Under the pieces are notes generated by a model. That model saw only the letters and a program-made list of their open reading frames with translations, made no database searches and was not told the origin of the DNA. The translations under genes and the position numbers were made by a program. Source: Acanthopleura granulata (lineage: Eukaryota > Mollusca > Polyplacophora > Chitonida > Chitonidae). Taken from it: a stretch of DNA of 64,000 bases. The DNA lies in contig JABBOT010000014.1 in assembly GCA_016165875.1 (NCBI GenBank), positions 14,013,432 to 14,077,431 on the forward strand, in the 5' to 3' direction. Shown here in pieces: positions 12,610 through 24,343 of the stretch. Position 1 is the first letter of the stretch; every line of letters begins with the position of its first letter.

Positions 12610-13450
12610 ATTTAATAAAATAATAAAACCTATATTGCTTTACGGATGCGAACTTTAGGGGTTCGGAAAAACCATATTGAAACTGGATACATGCAATATC
12701 GCAAATATGCACTGGGACTCCCAAAAAGTATACCAAATGTCTTTATATATGGACAGTTGGGCAGATTTAACTTGAAAAGCGAGTGTCACAAACATATCAT
12801 AAATTTCTGGGCAAAAATTATGGATTATGGATGTGGACTGTGATATATTCACTTTACAGTTTACATTTTAAGAACGCTCCGTTAAGTGTTACAAGGTCAA
12901 GGATTTATTTTAGCACCATGGGTATGGGTATGTGTTTGTATAGGGGGAAAATTGATAATATAAGTGCTTATTTCCTAAAACAGACTATAACTGATAACTT
13001 TATTCAAGGCTTACTGTCAACTACAAATTCCTCAAGCAGATATGTAACTTATGTATTAATTAAAGGGTGTTTTCAGTGGGAAAAGTACTTAGATTATGCT
13101 GTGAATGTAAGCTATAAGATCTGGTCTCCAGATGTAAGATTTCGATGTGGTTACCATAAGCTAGAAGTTGAGCTAGGTGGATACAAGTGTATACCGAAAT
13201 ATCAACGTTTATGTAAAGTATGTAACATGTAGAATTTCGTGGACGATGAATATCATGCTGTACTATCTTGTCCACCATATTCTGAGTTACGCCAAAAATA
13301 TATATTTAAGAAAATTGTGTTGATCCTTGCCATCCTTACACAAACTCAAGTCGTTACTCAATGTTTCTTCTCGGGCTCACATGCTTTGTTTAGGTAGATA
13401 TATATCAGAAGAACTAGAGCTAAGATCAACTCATTTACATGTCTAAGCCA
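12610..13450 (+). pseudogene. Decayed LINE 3' region (C-terminal end of RT polyprotein)
   Basis: Conserved blocks typical of the region after the reverse-transcriptase domain of invertebrate LINEs appear in order. PILLYGCEL-stop-GFGK comes first (about 12628-12668); the expected Trp is a TAG. KYALGLPKSIPNVFIYGQLG then follows, and then FWAKIMD. Next are FRCGYHKLEVELGGYKCIP and LCKVCNM, then a stop and VDDEYHAVLSCPPYSELR. The last blocks form the terminal Cys/His-rich motif of these elements. At least two frame shifts (near 12665 and 12820-12860) and two in-frame stops show that it is inactive. The reverse-transcriptase core lies upstream of the recognisable part and was not found. Confidence 0.85.
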
Positions 13451-14695
13451 CTTAATTCTGTTCATCTCGAGAAAAACAATGTTCATATCCTGTCTTTCCA
13501 CCATGATATCTGTTATGTATGAAGAGGGATACTGGGCCTATTCTTATAATAAACAGAATGAACAGTTTATTCAGTTTGATGCATGTTTTATGCAATAGTC
13601 CAGGTTAACCGCAGTAGGACGGATTAGTCGCTGTCTTCCTATGGACCGAAAACGTGCATTACACAAGAATGTATTCCGGCCACATTTCATGTCTCTGCGT
13701 CCAAACAGACATTCTTTTTCTAGCCGTCAATCAAACTGAACGTTCCGGATCAGTAATCGACACGTCTAACGTACCGTTTACAATACGACATAATTTGTAA
13801 GTATAACAAACAAACCAATGGTGTTCACAGCCTAGGGGAGATTCATCCACTGTTTCAGATTTATTCAGCCAAGCATGGAGGCTTGGCAAAGGTTTACAAT
13901 TTTAAGACAATCGCATTATAAAGAAATCGTAACTTTATCAGATATATTTGCAACTTGACGACAAATGCTAGCAGATCCGATTATAGGATATAATGGCAGC
14001 TTACACTCGTTGTTGAAGTGAAGACTGAATCAGGGTTTTATATAAGTTACCGGTGTCCAGGGTTTATTTGTACCAGTTCATACCGGCGCCTGAACAGACA
14101 CCTACTCGTCAGGCCACTGCTATGCCGAAGCCTTAACATAGTAACAGCCTGTGCTACAAGTTGAACTAAGTCGTAGGCCTTCCGGTAAGGTAAGATTATG
14201 CCGTCATTGTACTGCATATACTGATGTCGTGACAGAGGTAAAAAAAAAAAGATTTATCTTTCTGTTGGAAACCAACAGAATTGTCATGAAAAGAAGCTTA
14301 TTTTAAAAAAGCCACAATGCAATAAAAGCTCTTTAGATAACTGAAAAAGACTTTTGACACGCAAACCCTTTGCTGATTTCAACCAATTGGTATACTATTC
14401 GTTTTCTTGAAAAGACGAGAAGATGTCCTCTCACTTGCCAGATGATGTAGTTATTTATCAATACATTTGGCAATTTGAGAATGATATTTCGTTCTTTAAT
14501 GCTGCCCAAAAGGTCGTTTCTTCTCGTATTATTAACGACATGTCGTTTTTTATGCAATGCCGCAATATCTAGAGCTCTGCTATCAAAGGAGCCAGCAATT
14601 GTTATTAACTACACTTTCTTCTTCCTTTTAGGATACTGTGTTCACCTCTATCTAAAATGACCACGCAGACGAATCAGATTCAGCTGTTCAGATGA
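13451..14695. other. Upstream flank of the death-domain gene
   Basis: No coding region was seen. Any promoter or untranslated exon of the downstream plus-strand gene would lie here. I found no convincing TATA box. The CAGCTGTTCAG at about 14680-14690 could serve as an acceptor for the start-codon exon. Confidence 0.4.
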
Positions 14696-14779
14696 TGACA
14701 CCTTCGTTGCAATAATTGCCCGTTGCCGAAACGGGTTTTAAAGTCACAGATAATCTTGATCTTTCGAGAGAAAATAGCT

Positions 14780-16175
14780 ATGTCGTTGACAATGCCTCCT
14801 GGGACAGGCCTGGCCTTTCACCGGAAAAGACAAACGGTCGAGTGCCTGGATCATGAACGTCCGCAATCCTTGCAGTCATTCTATGATGTCATGACTCAAG
14901 CAATACAGGAAATAGAACTTCGGCTACAGCTTACTGAACAGGCGTTCTATGGCGAAAATGGAACCCCGGAAAAAGAAATAAAACATTGGATGCATGCTAT
15001 TAACTCTGTGCTGAAGGCCACACGTGTTCCTAGCCTTCAGTCAATGCCACAACTGGAGCAGATTAACTTTCATATTAAAGAATTAGGGCAGGCGAAGGCT
15101 GTCGATGAATGTCTAATGGATCAAGTGTATGAAAGCGTCCACAAAACTCTGAACTGCATCAAGACAGATTTTGAGCCTCTTGTGAAGGAGGTTCAGAGAG
15201 TGGCAGATTTTGTAGGCAAATATTGTCTCAGCTTTGCCTACGTCACAAATGACCAGTATATGGAAACAGTAACTGCCTACCAGCGCCAGATCAATGAGTT
15301 TAAGCGCACTGTAAGTGAAAATTTGGGGAATATTCAAGCCATGGTTTCTTTGTTTTGCTCCGATGGCTTGCTCTTCCTTCGTTTCCGAGATTCCGACACA
15401 TCGGGAATTGGGTATAAGGCGGAGTGCACTCATGCTGCCTATCTCCTGATTTTTCCCGAAGCTTGTGAAAATATTCGACTTGCACTAAGAGCCCTTCTGA
15501 ACTGGGTGGCGGACGACAAGACTTACGCCGCATTTGTGAGGGTGGACATGACGGATTTAGAGAAACACAAAGTCGGGAGAGCCAGACATCTGCGAGATAT
15601 TCAGCACAGAAGTTTTCAGCTGGATTTTAAAGTGAAGGCTTGTAAGAAAATGTTAGCCGATATGTACGATGAATTTGAGAAACTCAAAGACAAGGAGTGT
15701 CACTTCGTAGAAGAGGAAAAGATACTCATGGAAGAGCACAGGGAAATCGTTTTAGACTTAGAACTGAAAGCATTGCGCAAAGACAACCTCAGACGAGAAG
15801 CTACTAAACTGAGTTCAAGAGAATTTAACGAGAAAAACGAAAGGCTTATCTTTGAAACTTCTGCTCTGAAGGACAGATTACAGATTCTCACCCGGCGATT
15901 GGACGACATGCGCACCAAAACAAAATGGCTTACAACAAAACGTGAGCTGCGTAAAGCCAAAGAGATGGAACTGAGTAAGCTGAAAAAGGAGCTGAAATTG
16001 GTGAGAAAAGAAGTAAGGATTGCAGAGATGGAACTTAATAGGGTTGACACCTGCCTGAATGGGCTCAAGCAGATTTACATCTTGAAAACCAGTCCTGATG
16101 TGTTGAAAAAAATATTCCATAACATACCACTCGATACAAAAAAGAAGATACGTGGGACTCCTTCTAAGGTGAAAG
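14780..16175 (+). CDS. Coiled-coil/death-domain protein, exon 1 (residues 1-465)
   Basis: First coding exon of a two-exon gene predicting 591 residues with exon 17161-17540. The start is the first ATG (14780) after an in-frame TGA at 14696; the codons before it contain no other Met. Residues 1 to about 280 are mostly helical and unrecognised. About 280-430 is a charged, heptad-rich coiled coil: it begins at FKVKACKKMLADMYDEFEKL and runs through the ELSKLKKELKLVRKEVRIAE region. The exon ends AAAG|GTGAGT in phase 1. If not spliced, the frame runs to a stop at 16273 with composition unlike the rest, which supports the intron. By family knowledge, coiled coil plus death domain suggests an oligomerising signalling adaptor; the partner is unknown. 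There is no signal peptide or membrane segment, so it is probably cytoplasmic. An untranslated upstream exon is possible. Confidence 0.87.
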
Positions 16176-17160
16176 GTGAGTATTTGCATGAAGAAGAAAT
16201 AAACATTACTTGGTTATATACATGTACTCGATATCCAGTGGTAATCTCAATGATTGCCTACGAATGTTATTAAACGCTTATATTTATGTATTTATTTGTT
16301 CTGTCCTTTACACCGTTCCTAAGAATATTTCACTTATATGATGGAGACAAGCATTGTAGGGGTAAGAAACTGGGCAGATCTCGGGGGATACTCACAACAA
16401 TTCGAAGGTTTCTGACAGACTGTTCCCCAGAAGCCAGCTCGAGCCGGGTCCGAACTCACAGCGATCGCATTGGTGACAAACCCCTAATTCACTGTACTAC
16501 GTTAGCCACGGATGTTCGCAGAAAGAGCTTGTAAGGGTCTTTGATGTTCACAGTTTGGGGTTGTCAACGTACAATGTAATCACGGATATCTGGAAAGGTG
16601 TGTTATGAATATACAGTCGCCTTATACAGAGCTCTCCACTACATGACCCAATCAGGTTGGCACCGCCCAAAATGAAGATGGAGTCCGAGATGAAACAACA
16701 GAAACATGTTGGCATGAGAACCATCCTGTTGTTAGCAGACACAAAATAATCTTCCAAGGGATGTTATACCCCACGCAAGTAAACAAACACAATCAGTTTA
16801 TTTATTTATATTGATTTAAATGTACTTATTTATTTACATGAGTGGCACTGACCGTTATTGTTGTGAAAACTTTACGTACATGACGACAGTCCAGTTGGTG
16901 GCCACTTTCTCAGGAGTATAAAACCACTGACCTTGGGAGTGTACCATCAAATTTTCTGACTTAAAAGCGGCATCCGAAGGCGTTAGGGTAGGAATGTAAC
17001 ACCTGATTTCATTGGCCAAGAGTCTGGTAGTCGTAATTATCCATTGACACAGTCATCTGGGCCACTCGGGCTCCTTAAGTAAAATTAAGCAAAAAGTTTC
17101 TTGTTTTGAGAGTATCCTGATTGGGCACTGTTCGCTTGTTTATACTTTTCTGTTTTATAG
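16176..17160 (+). other. Intron of the death-domain gene
   Basis: GTGAGT at the 5' end and TGTTTTATAG at the 3' end, phase 1, 985 bases. A reversed SINE copy occupies 16280-16515. The rest is non-coding. Confidence 0.85.
16280..16515 (-). repeat. SINE copy inside the death-domain gene intron, reversed
   Basis: Reversed core (AAGAATATTTCACTTATATG) after a TTTATTTATTTG tail. It then runs through GGTCCGAACTCACAGCGATC, the reversed B box, to the reversed A-box end near CACTGTACTACGTTAGCC. Confidence 0.82.
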
Positions 17161-17540
17161 ATGACCTAACCCGTGCTATCAAGGCCGTTGCCAAGAACAT
17201 TGACGGGGATTGGATGAGGCTTTACAGTACTCTCCCGTTTGTGCCATTCCGCGGGGACGAGACTTTGAAGCAAGACTTGGCGGAACTTAGCTACGGCCAC
17301 CTTCGGGAAAACGAGGAGAGCCAAGCACAGCACAGCTTGGTAAAATGGCGACGTGTTCATACTCAAGCCACCGTAGAAGACCTCAAATCTACCCTGAAGA
17401 AAATGAAACGAGAAGATGTCGTGAAAAGAATCAACTCGGTCTTGGCGCCGAAGCAAACCATTCAGGTTAAGTCCAACCGCCAGGTGTACTTTCCCAAGAT
17501 GGCGCCGAAGGAAAAGAAAGTTTACAAGTTTAACTTTTGA
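17161..17540 (+). CDS. Coiled-coil/death-domain protein, exon 2 (death domain)
   Basis: Second and last coding exon. The acceptor TTTTCTGTTTTATAG precedes it and the phase-1 join restores an Asp codon, giving SKVK-DDLTRAIKAV. Residues about 466-560 have the six-helix death-domain pattern: DLTRAIKAVAKNIDGDWMRL (helices 1-2 with the conserved Trp), a loop with LKQDLAEL, SQAQHSLVKWRRVHTQATVE (helices 4-5 with the conserved W and the AT-x-x-x-L motif), then LKKMKREDVVKRINSVL. A basic tail of about 28 residues follows and ends KKVYKFNF. The domain sits in its own exon behind a phase-1 intron, as expected of a shuffled module. A polyadenylation signal AATAAA lies near 17958. A CARD or DED is less likely given the W pattern. 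Confidence 0.88.
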
Positions 17541-17957
17541 GACAAATATCAAAGGGTGGGTCGTGGTTCAAGTATTTTATTTATAGCCCCTACAGTTACA
17601 TAATTTTAACGAACAACTAAATGTGTATATTAGAATACACAGCAGAGAGTCGGGGCCGACGAATAAGTTTGTCGACCAGCAGTGCTGTTGTCTGCCGGGA
17701 ATTGATGTATTGTTATGCAGACATTTGGTTTGAACCTATTCAGAGACGTGTCGTGAAGTTGTTTGTTCTGATGGTTTCAAACTGAACCGAATATCCATAT
17801 CACGTATTTATATCACATGACAATAACACATTCCTCTCCCCAAATCCAAAGCGCGTAACTGACGAGGGGTTGTGACACGTTGTCACACATCTCCACTGGC
17901 ACGAAGTCAGACTCTGCTGAGAAGTAAAATTTCAGGACCACGCAGAAAAGAACACGC

Positions 17958-17963
17958 AATAAA
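17958..17963 (+). terminator. Candidate polyadenylation signal of the death-domain gene
   Basis: AATAAA in GCAATAAATGAC about 420 bases after the stop codon. It is the first canonical hexamer seen downstream on this strand. Cleavage was not verified. Confidence 0.4.
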
Positions 17964-18076
17964 TGACACTTCAGTGAGCTGTTTGTTTTTCGGAGTATGT
18001 GCCACCCTATTGGATACTCTTACAGGCTTGTAAAGTCTTTCTGACAGCGACCCGTGTTAGAGGTTTCAGATACAAT

Positions 18077-18281
18077 CTTGGCCCTGGACAGGGATTTATG
18101 TATTGCCCCATCCTCACTTGGCCCTGGACAGGGGATATATGTATTGCCCCATCCTCACTTGGCCCTGGACAGGGGATTTATGTATTGCCCCATCCTCACT
18201 TGGCCCTGGACAGGGGATTTATGTATTGCCCCATCCTCACTTGGCCCTGGACAGGGGATTTATGTATTGCCCCGTCCTCAC
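18077..18281. repeat. 41-bp minisatellite, five units
   Basis: Five units starting CTTGGCCCTGGACAGGGGAT and ending GCCCCATCCTCA, at 18077, 18117, 18158, 18199 and 18240. The first is 40 bp because one G is missing. Since 41 is not a multiple of three, the array rotates through all frames, which explains three overlapping repetitive open frames here. None is called as a gene. Confidence 0.97.
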
Positions 18282-18477
18282 TTCCCGTGTGACTTGGTGA
18301 CAGTAAACAGTCAACGACGCTCGACTGGCCGTTTACGCAGTCAAACATTCGTTGAACACCACTTGTCTCCTACCAATATCGTGTGCATAACTGTACTACA
18401 TATATGGGAAAGTTCGTCAGTATCCCGCCTAAGGTCTGGGGTTTAAACAAGGGAACATCCTGTTCCCTCCACACAAA

Positions 18478-18585
18478 ACTGTGTAAGTGAAAAAAGAAAA
18501 CTGTTGAGTAAGGCGAAAAGCAACTATCAAATAAAGAAATAAATAAAGTAACACCCAAATAAAGGAATAAGTAAATAAAAGCCCT
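18478..18585 (+). repeat. Decayed SINE 3' end
   Basis: CTGTGTAAGTGAAA, then TTGAGTAAGGCG, CAACTATCAAATAAAG and degenerate AAATAAAG units, matching the 3' end of the SINE at 162-441. Confidence 0.6.
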
Positions 18586-21349
18586 CTCGTGGTGATTAGT
18601 CTGTAATGTTTCTCACTGCAAGTAATTAGCCCTCAGTGAGATCACGAGTTCATAAGCTTCAGAAGTTTCGATGGATGTGCTGTTGTCAGCATGCGTGTGT
18701 GGACTCATTCTGGTTTCCTTCAGTCATGGCTAGATACAATAACTAAATAAGAATTCTATATTCACATCTTAAGCCAGATATTCAGTGATGATAATATACA
18801 TAAGACTTTTCTACGTGTCTCTGATTTGGACTTGCCTTTTCATGGAGTTTGTGCATAGTACATTTCGTCCACGCCTTTTGCTTTCGTGTGTTACCTTATC
18901 TGATGATGACACAAGCGTTTTCGTTCAAGCAAGGAAAAATATTATTACATCAATACATTCCCCGCTTAAAGACGTTGTCAGTGAAAACTTATCTCATATT
19001 TTTTGATTGAAATAAAATCTTGCTAAATAAAGCTGTATGAACTTGAACCAGAAATGAAAGATTAAAGCCATTTTGCGTTGTTCTTGATTTGAAATGTTTC
19101 AATCAACATTATTCGAATGAGTATATTGTTAAAGCGATATAGATTCTAATGTTGAAAAATACCTACGAGTGCTTGTTGTAGTATCATAGCGCGGTTGTTT
19201 ATTAGTGTCATTTAATTTCATTTTATTTCTTTATATGTTGTCTTACACATGCTTATTGGAACGAGGGCATAAAATATTTTTGTAACGTTTATCAATGAAC
19301 TGTTCAGGGAAAAGTATTTGACAGAGAAAATGATTCTTTTTAACAAAGAAAAAGTTTTTCAGGGGAACAGACATTTTACAATGAATACTGTTTATCGACC
19401 ATCATAGTCACTTTTTCAGAAGGGAATTTCTATTTCACATATGAAATTATTTGCCATAGGAAAAATAATTTTCTTCTGACTTAAATTTCACCGTGATGGA
19501 AATACTTCAACGCCGGGCAAATTATATACGCCGTAACAAAATTATTTCCTTGGTGAAGACATCAATATCTGTGCAAATATGTTATTTCCCTTATAAAAAT
19601 GATGCTGACTAACATTGACCACAAACTGTTTAAAAAGTAGCCTTACTAACAAGAATGTGCCGAGAACAAACAAAAAGTACAAATCAAATTTTTTGCCACC
19701 AGTGGGAAGAAGATGGGGAATACGCGGGAAAACCTGCACTACAAGGTCTACTCTACAGTTACGGCACGTTACATGTACTACAGTATTCCACCTTGGAATA
19801 CTGCGCAGCATCCCGGTGGTACACGGGCCTCAATCATCATGGCTGCTAGGTGCCGTGGGCTCCTGTGATGGATAGTTAGCGTACTAGGAGGTTTCCAGAG
19901 CAATATGCACCTTCCATAGCTTTACTCTATGCATGAAGGCCTAAAGAGTACCATTCCAAATTGGGTATACTAATCTAAGTGAATTGTAATTTCTGTGCAT
20001 ACCATGTTCTGTATGTCTGTGTGTGCCAACTAAAAAGTGCATTCGGGATCAAGACCAATTTCCTAAACGACAAATAGTTCAAACCACCGAAGCAATAAAA
20101 AAAGTATATAAAGTTCAAAAAATAGAACCGATTCAAGCGAAGAGAAGCAGTCAACAGTTTTCAATCACGACGAAAAGACGCCACCTGGCGAGAGTACAAG
20201 TCAGACAGGAAAAATAGTCCGACGATAAACCCAACCCCAACTATGACAATAAAAAAAAGGACTTTTGTATATGACAGACTTCCAAAAGTGTGAGTTTTAG
20301 GAATTAGAGAGGTTAAGCAATTCATTAACGAGCAACGAGTAGGACCCGTGCGCATGTTGCAGGAGAAACTGTTAAGCTTCTCAAGTTAGGCTATTTTGAC
20401 TTAATTTCTACTTTTTGTAAATAAACAATCCTTCGTGAGTAGGTCTTTTCCGTTTTTATTTCACATTTATGCAGACATAACCCGCAAACATTGGCTAGGA
20501 AATGCATAACGAATAAACACCAATCAGCTCGTGAAAAACGAGCCCAAGGCGCGACCTAGATTTGCCAAGCGTGACCTGGCACAGCAATAACGATGACGTC
20601 ACGCGTTACTCCTAAGTTGTTTACCAGTTGTGTAAGCTTTTTTGGCTTAATGATAATGTAAAAGGGTACAGCATTGCTTCTCCATGCCCATACTGTTACG
20701 ACTTCATTCAAAAATGGACTCATGAGCATTAATGTGAACGTTAGATGACTCAGTGCTGTTGCATTACAGATTTTGTTTTACCTATGGATGGATTTTTATC
20801 ATATAAGCCACTGCATTAAACACATAGATAAGAGGTTCCAGACTTGCTTTACCCAAATCGAGGCGAGTTCCTACTCATGAACTGTAAGGGCCTTACCGTC
20901 CCACACATGCTCTATGGTCGCTAAATCAGCGGACAGAGGTGGCTATTTGCATGCCAGAGATGTTGTCAGTTGGAAAGTCCATACACTGTCTGGCAATACG
21001 TGGTTGGGCGTTATCCAGATGCGACACGTGGAGGCGTTAATTTACTATCCTGGGTGGCAGGACTAAAGTCCTCAGTACATGTACCTCAAAAACTGAGATT
21101 CTTAACAGGATATAACAACAATAATTCAGTGATGTTGAACAAACAGTCATTGTGCAAGAAAAGGGTCAATTTTTTTCTTAACACTAAATTCGATTTAGCT
21201 CTAATTTCCCATCAATAGGTTGATGGGTTTCTAATGGATTTCGGGATTGTTGTGGATGCTTTATTCTGCTGGATACCAATTCACATTGTCATAAACAAGG
21301 GGAATGAAAGTAACGCGCTTTGTTGTCACGTTATAACTTATGTCACAGG

Positions 21350-21532
21350 ACTGTAACCTAGAGATTAGCGTGATAATGACTCCAGACCATCTCAACAATG
21401 TGGTTCAAGTCCAGCTCATGTTGGCAATATGAGATGCCTGTTTCTTTGCCTGGTTACCTAACACCGCCGTCGCATAAGGGAAATAATCTTGACTACAGCG
21501 TAAAACTCCAACATAAAATAAAAATAATAGTA
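21350..21532 (+). repeat. SINE copy with internal deletion
   Basis: A B-box-like GGTTCAAGTCCAGCTCATGT head, then CGCCGTCGCATAAGGGAAAT and TTGACTACAGCGTAAAACTC. The central part is shortened and the tail is AAATAAAAATAAT. Confidence 0.75.
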
Positions 21533-23974
21533 ACATAGCATATCTCATGCTTCAAAATGTTCAAATATTTCTTTCTTGGTTCTAACATGATTTCAACACA
21601 CGATATGACTGACCTTCGGCCAATGTGGTGTTTACGCGCTAGTATTTCGACACTTTTATAATGTCACTTATTCTACAATTAACAGGCAGTAAGTTTGCAA
21701 GGGATGTTGCACAATACAAGATTTGAAGATAGTGAAATTGATAGAAAAGCTTATTTACTGCTAATTCCAATATCAAAGCGATTAGGAATTCACCAGCCCG
21801 GTACATTTCATTTAATATATCCACTTCTGCGTGTGACGCACGGTGCAGCATTTGTGGCAGACAAGTAATCTTTAAAAAATGTTGAAACGGTCCCACGAGA
21901 GTCGTCACGAGTGTCGCCTCAGTGAATCTGAGGCGGCAAGAACAGTGATATGGAATTTCCACTTGTACCTCGTGTTCTACGTGACTGAAGCCAAGAATCT
22001 TTCCACTGCGCTAAACCCAGCTACTTCCCGCCCTCCACTCCGGTGTATTAGGAGTCAGTAAATGTTGTATTCATTTAGAGGACGGTGGATGCTGCACAGA
22101 TATGATATTTGCTTAGATCGATAAAAAAAATGGTAATTGTCAGCAGTGAGCGCCTTTAAAAGTGCATTTTCCTAATTAAAGAATTTACCTGTTATAATAG
22201 AATAAAACCAGATCAGCAAAACAGTGTGATAGCTGGCAAATAGTTTTTCTTCCAAAAAAATAAATTTCATTGGCCAATAAATTTTCTTCAAATTAAGGTT
22301 CATTTAAATAATTTCACACTTGACACACATATTATCTAATGCCATGGTTTATTTGTAAGCAGAATTGGGCCAGAAATCCAGTGATGTTACATATAATTTT
22401 ATTAGACTTCACTGGGGATAAAATGACTCGAGTGCTGTGTTGACATCACATTTAATAAACAGCATAAACATGAAAAGTTATTCTGTCTCGGAGGTTGCTA
22501 TACTTTCTGCGGATTAATCAAATGATCGTTTTTAGCCAATCAATTATCACTACGGAGAGGTCTTCGAGCCCCATGATAATTAAAAAACATCAACAAATTG
22601 CCTTTGGCGGCACAGCGCTCGCGGCAAATCGCCGTGAGTGACAAATGACACTGTGTCGCCTCACATTCAGTGCATTTGCCAGGCACAAGAGAATAAAGGA
22701 ACAATCATGGAAGTGCTGTTCACTACATATCAGGATTATATCTCTACCAAATACCTGGCTCCTGCCAAACCTCAAGGCTGAAGAAATGCTAAGGCCAAAT
22801 GCAATATGGGCGCCAGGAAAAAAGTAGGAAGAAGCCATTGATTATATATCTCTTGGGTTTGAAAGAAAATAAAAATTCTTCTCTTTGCTGACTGTATATT
22901 TCCCAAGGGAATACAGCACACAATTAGCTAATTATATATTCTGTTGTGTTAACAATAGGATCTGGACATTGGACTGCTTTTCGGTAATGAGAAATGAAAT
23001 TGAAAGGCAAACACCGTTATTCATTACGATTGCTGGTTCTGTCGATGCCGAGTTCTTCGCTGCTTGTCCTTTAGGTGATGTTAATTGCCTCGGTCATTGG
23101 CAAATCGCTTCCAGTGAATGAAGCACGCTCAGTGGTCCCTGATCAATGCCTAGTCGGCATTTCGCCGCTGCAGGGCCAAGCAAGAGCTCTGCATGGTGAA
23201 GGAGATGTCGGTCGGTCGGCCGACCTGCCTCATGTTCTGAGTCTTTCTACTCGATTTTGATGTTGCTTTAATGAATCCGTCACCGAAGCCTTCTTTTAGA
23301 TAAGTTTGGGCGAAATCGCTTGCTTCAGTCTGCGTCCACAATCGATAACGTGACGGAAGTTGAGACCATATAGGCGTTCAGACTGTGTCTATGGAACATA
23401 AACTGATGTTGGTTAGCACTGGCCTGGTGAGAATGACAAACGGCGAGTGTCATCTGCAGTTGTGCTTGAACACATTCAAATATGTATATGTAGATTTCTT
23501 GTCAGACTTTGAAAACAAGGAGGTCAGTCCATAACGCTGCCATTCCAGTCAACAACCTCGGCGACCAAGACAAGCTGTAAGGGCCGGTATCATCGTCTTT
23601 CGAATTGGTTCGATAAATAGGACCATGTAATGATCTCATACAGTAAGGGCTCCGTCAGTGTAGAGAGAAGCCTAGGCCGGGTAAAATCACTAAGGATAGC
23701 AAACATCCAGAACACGATTGCGGGGAAGTAAGGAGAAAATCGGAGCAATTGTCCCCACACTGTATTGATTGAAACACTTTGAATATCGGTGTTAAAAAGT
23801 CGGGTTTTCGAATCCAGTGCTAATGCAGACCAGTTGTGACTTGCAATCTGCGTGTGATATAGATGAGATGACGCAGGCACACGCTAATGTGAAACGCGAA
23901 GAGAGGCTTGCTTACCCTCTTGTGCCACGCCGTTAACTGGGATATAAAATCGTCTTTCAGGAGCTTATGTGGGA

Positions 23975-24343
23975 ATGGAGGGCTACACATTTCGTAACGC
24001 CGCGCCCTCGTGGTCTCACCATCCGGTCCATGAATCTCCTATGGAGGCTTACCATAGGCGGACAGCTCACAGCAAGCACCTGGTCTACGACATTCGGCTG
24101 GCACTCCTAGTCCTCATTGGCACTGTAGTGCTCGTTGTTTGTTTCGTGTACTTAATCATTCAGTGCCGGATTAAACCACCAAAGCTGACAAAGGTCTTCA
24201 AATACAGGGGGCACTGGCAACGAGATTCCCAAGGCGACCAGGAACAATTACTGCTTAAGGAAGACGAGGACTTCGACAAAGTGTCGCCTTCAAACGTGAT
24301 TCGCCTGGAACCCTTAAAACTAAGTCAAGAATTCTACGTGTGA
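23975..24343 (+). CDS. Small single-pass membrane protein, 122 residues
   Basis: The ATG at 23975 has a good context (GGGAATGG). Residues 1-41 are polar and His-rich. About 42-63 form one clear membrane segment (LALLVLIGTVVLVVCFVYLI). A basic stretch follows (RIKPPKLTKVFKYR), then an acidic stretch (KEDEDFDK). The C-terminus EFYV fits a class II PDZ-ligand pattern (hydrophobic-x-hydrophobic). There is no signal peptide. Basic residues flank the membrane segment on both sides, so topology is unclear. A good acceptor, CGTCTTTCAG, lies just before the ATG at 23960, and the frame stays open back to it. The ATG may therefore follow a non-coding exon, or this may be the last exon of a longer receptor-like protein. 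I do not recognise the family. Confidence 0.6.
   Translation: MEGYTFRNAAPSWSHHPVHESPMEAYHRRTAHSKHLVYDIRLALLVLIGTVVLVVCFVYLIIQCRIKPPKLTKVFKYRGHWQRDSQGDQEQLLLKEDEDFDKVSPSNVIRLEPLKLSQEFYV

Larger units (their letters stand above)
18282..23960. other. Non-coding stretch with SINE fragments
   Basis: No coding exon can be supported. There is a SINE-tail fragment at about 18480-18585 and a SINE at 21350-21530, listed separately. Small open frames, including 19615-19875 and 22885-23121, have no recognisable domains. Upstream exons of the membrane-protein gene at 23975, if any, would lie here. Confidence 0.45.

Noticed and set aside
15113..16189. Minus-strand frames of 77-122 codons
   Set aside because: Antisense shadows of exon 1 of the death-domain gene.
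17999..18446. Three overlapping repetitive frames of 65-130 codons
   Set aside because: The 41-bp array rotates through all frames, giving the same peptide repeat in each; there is no gene structure.
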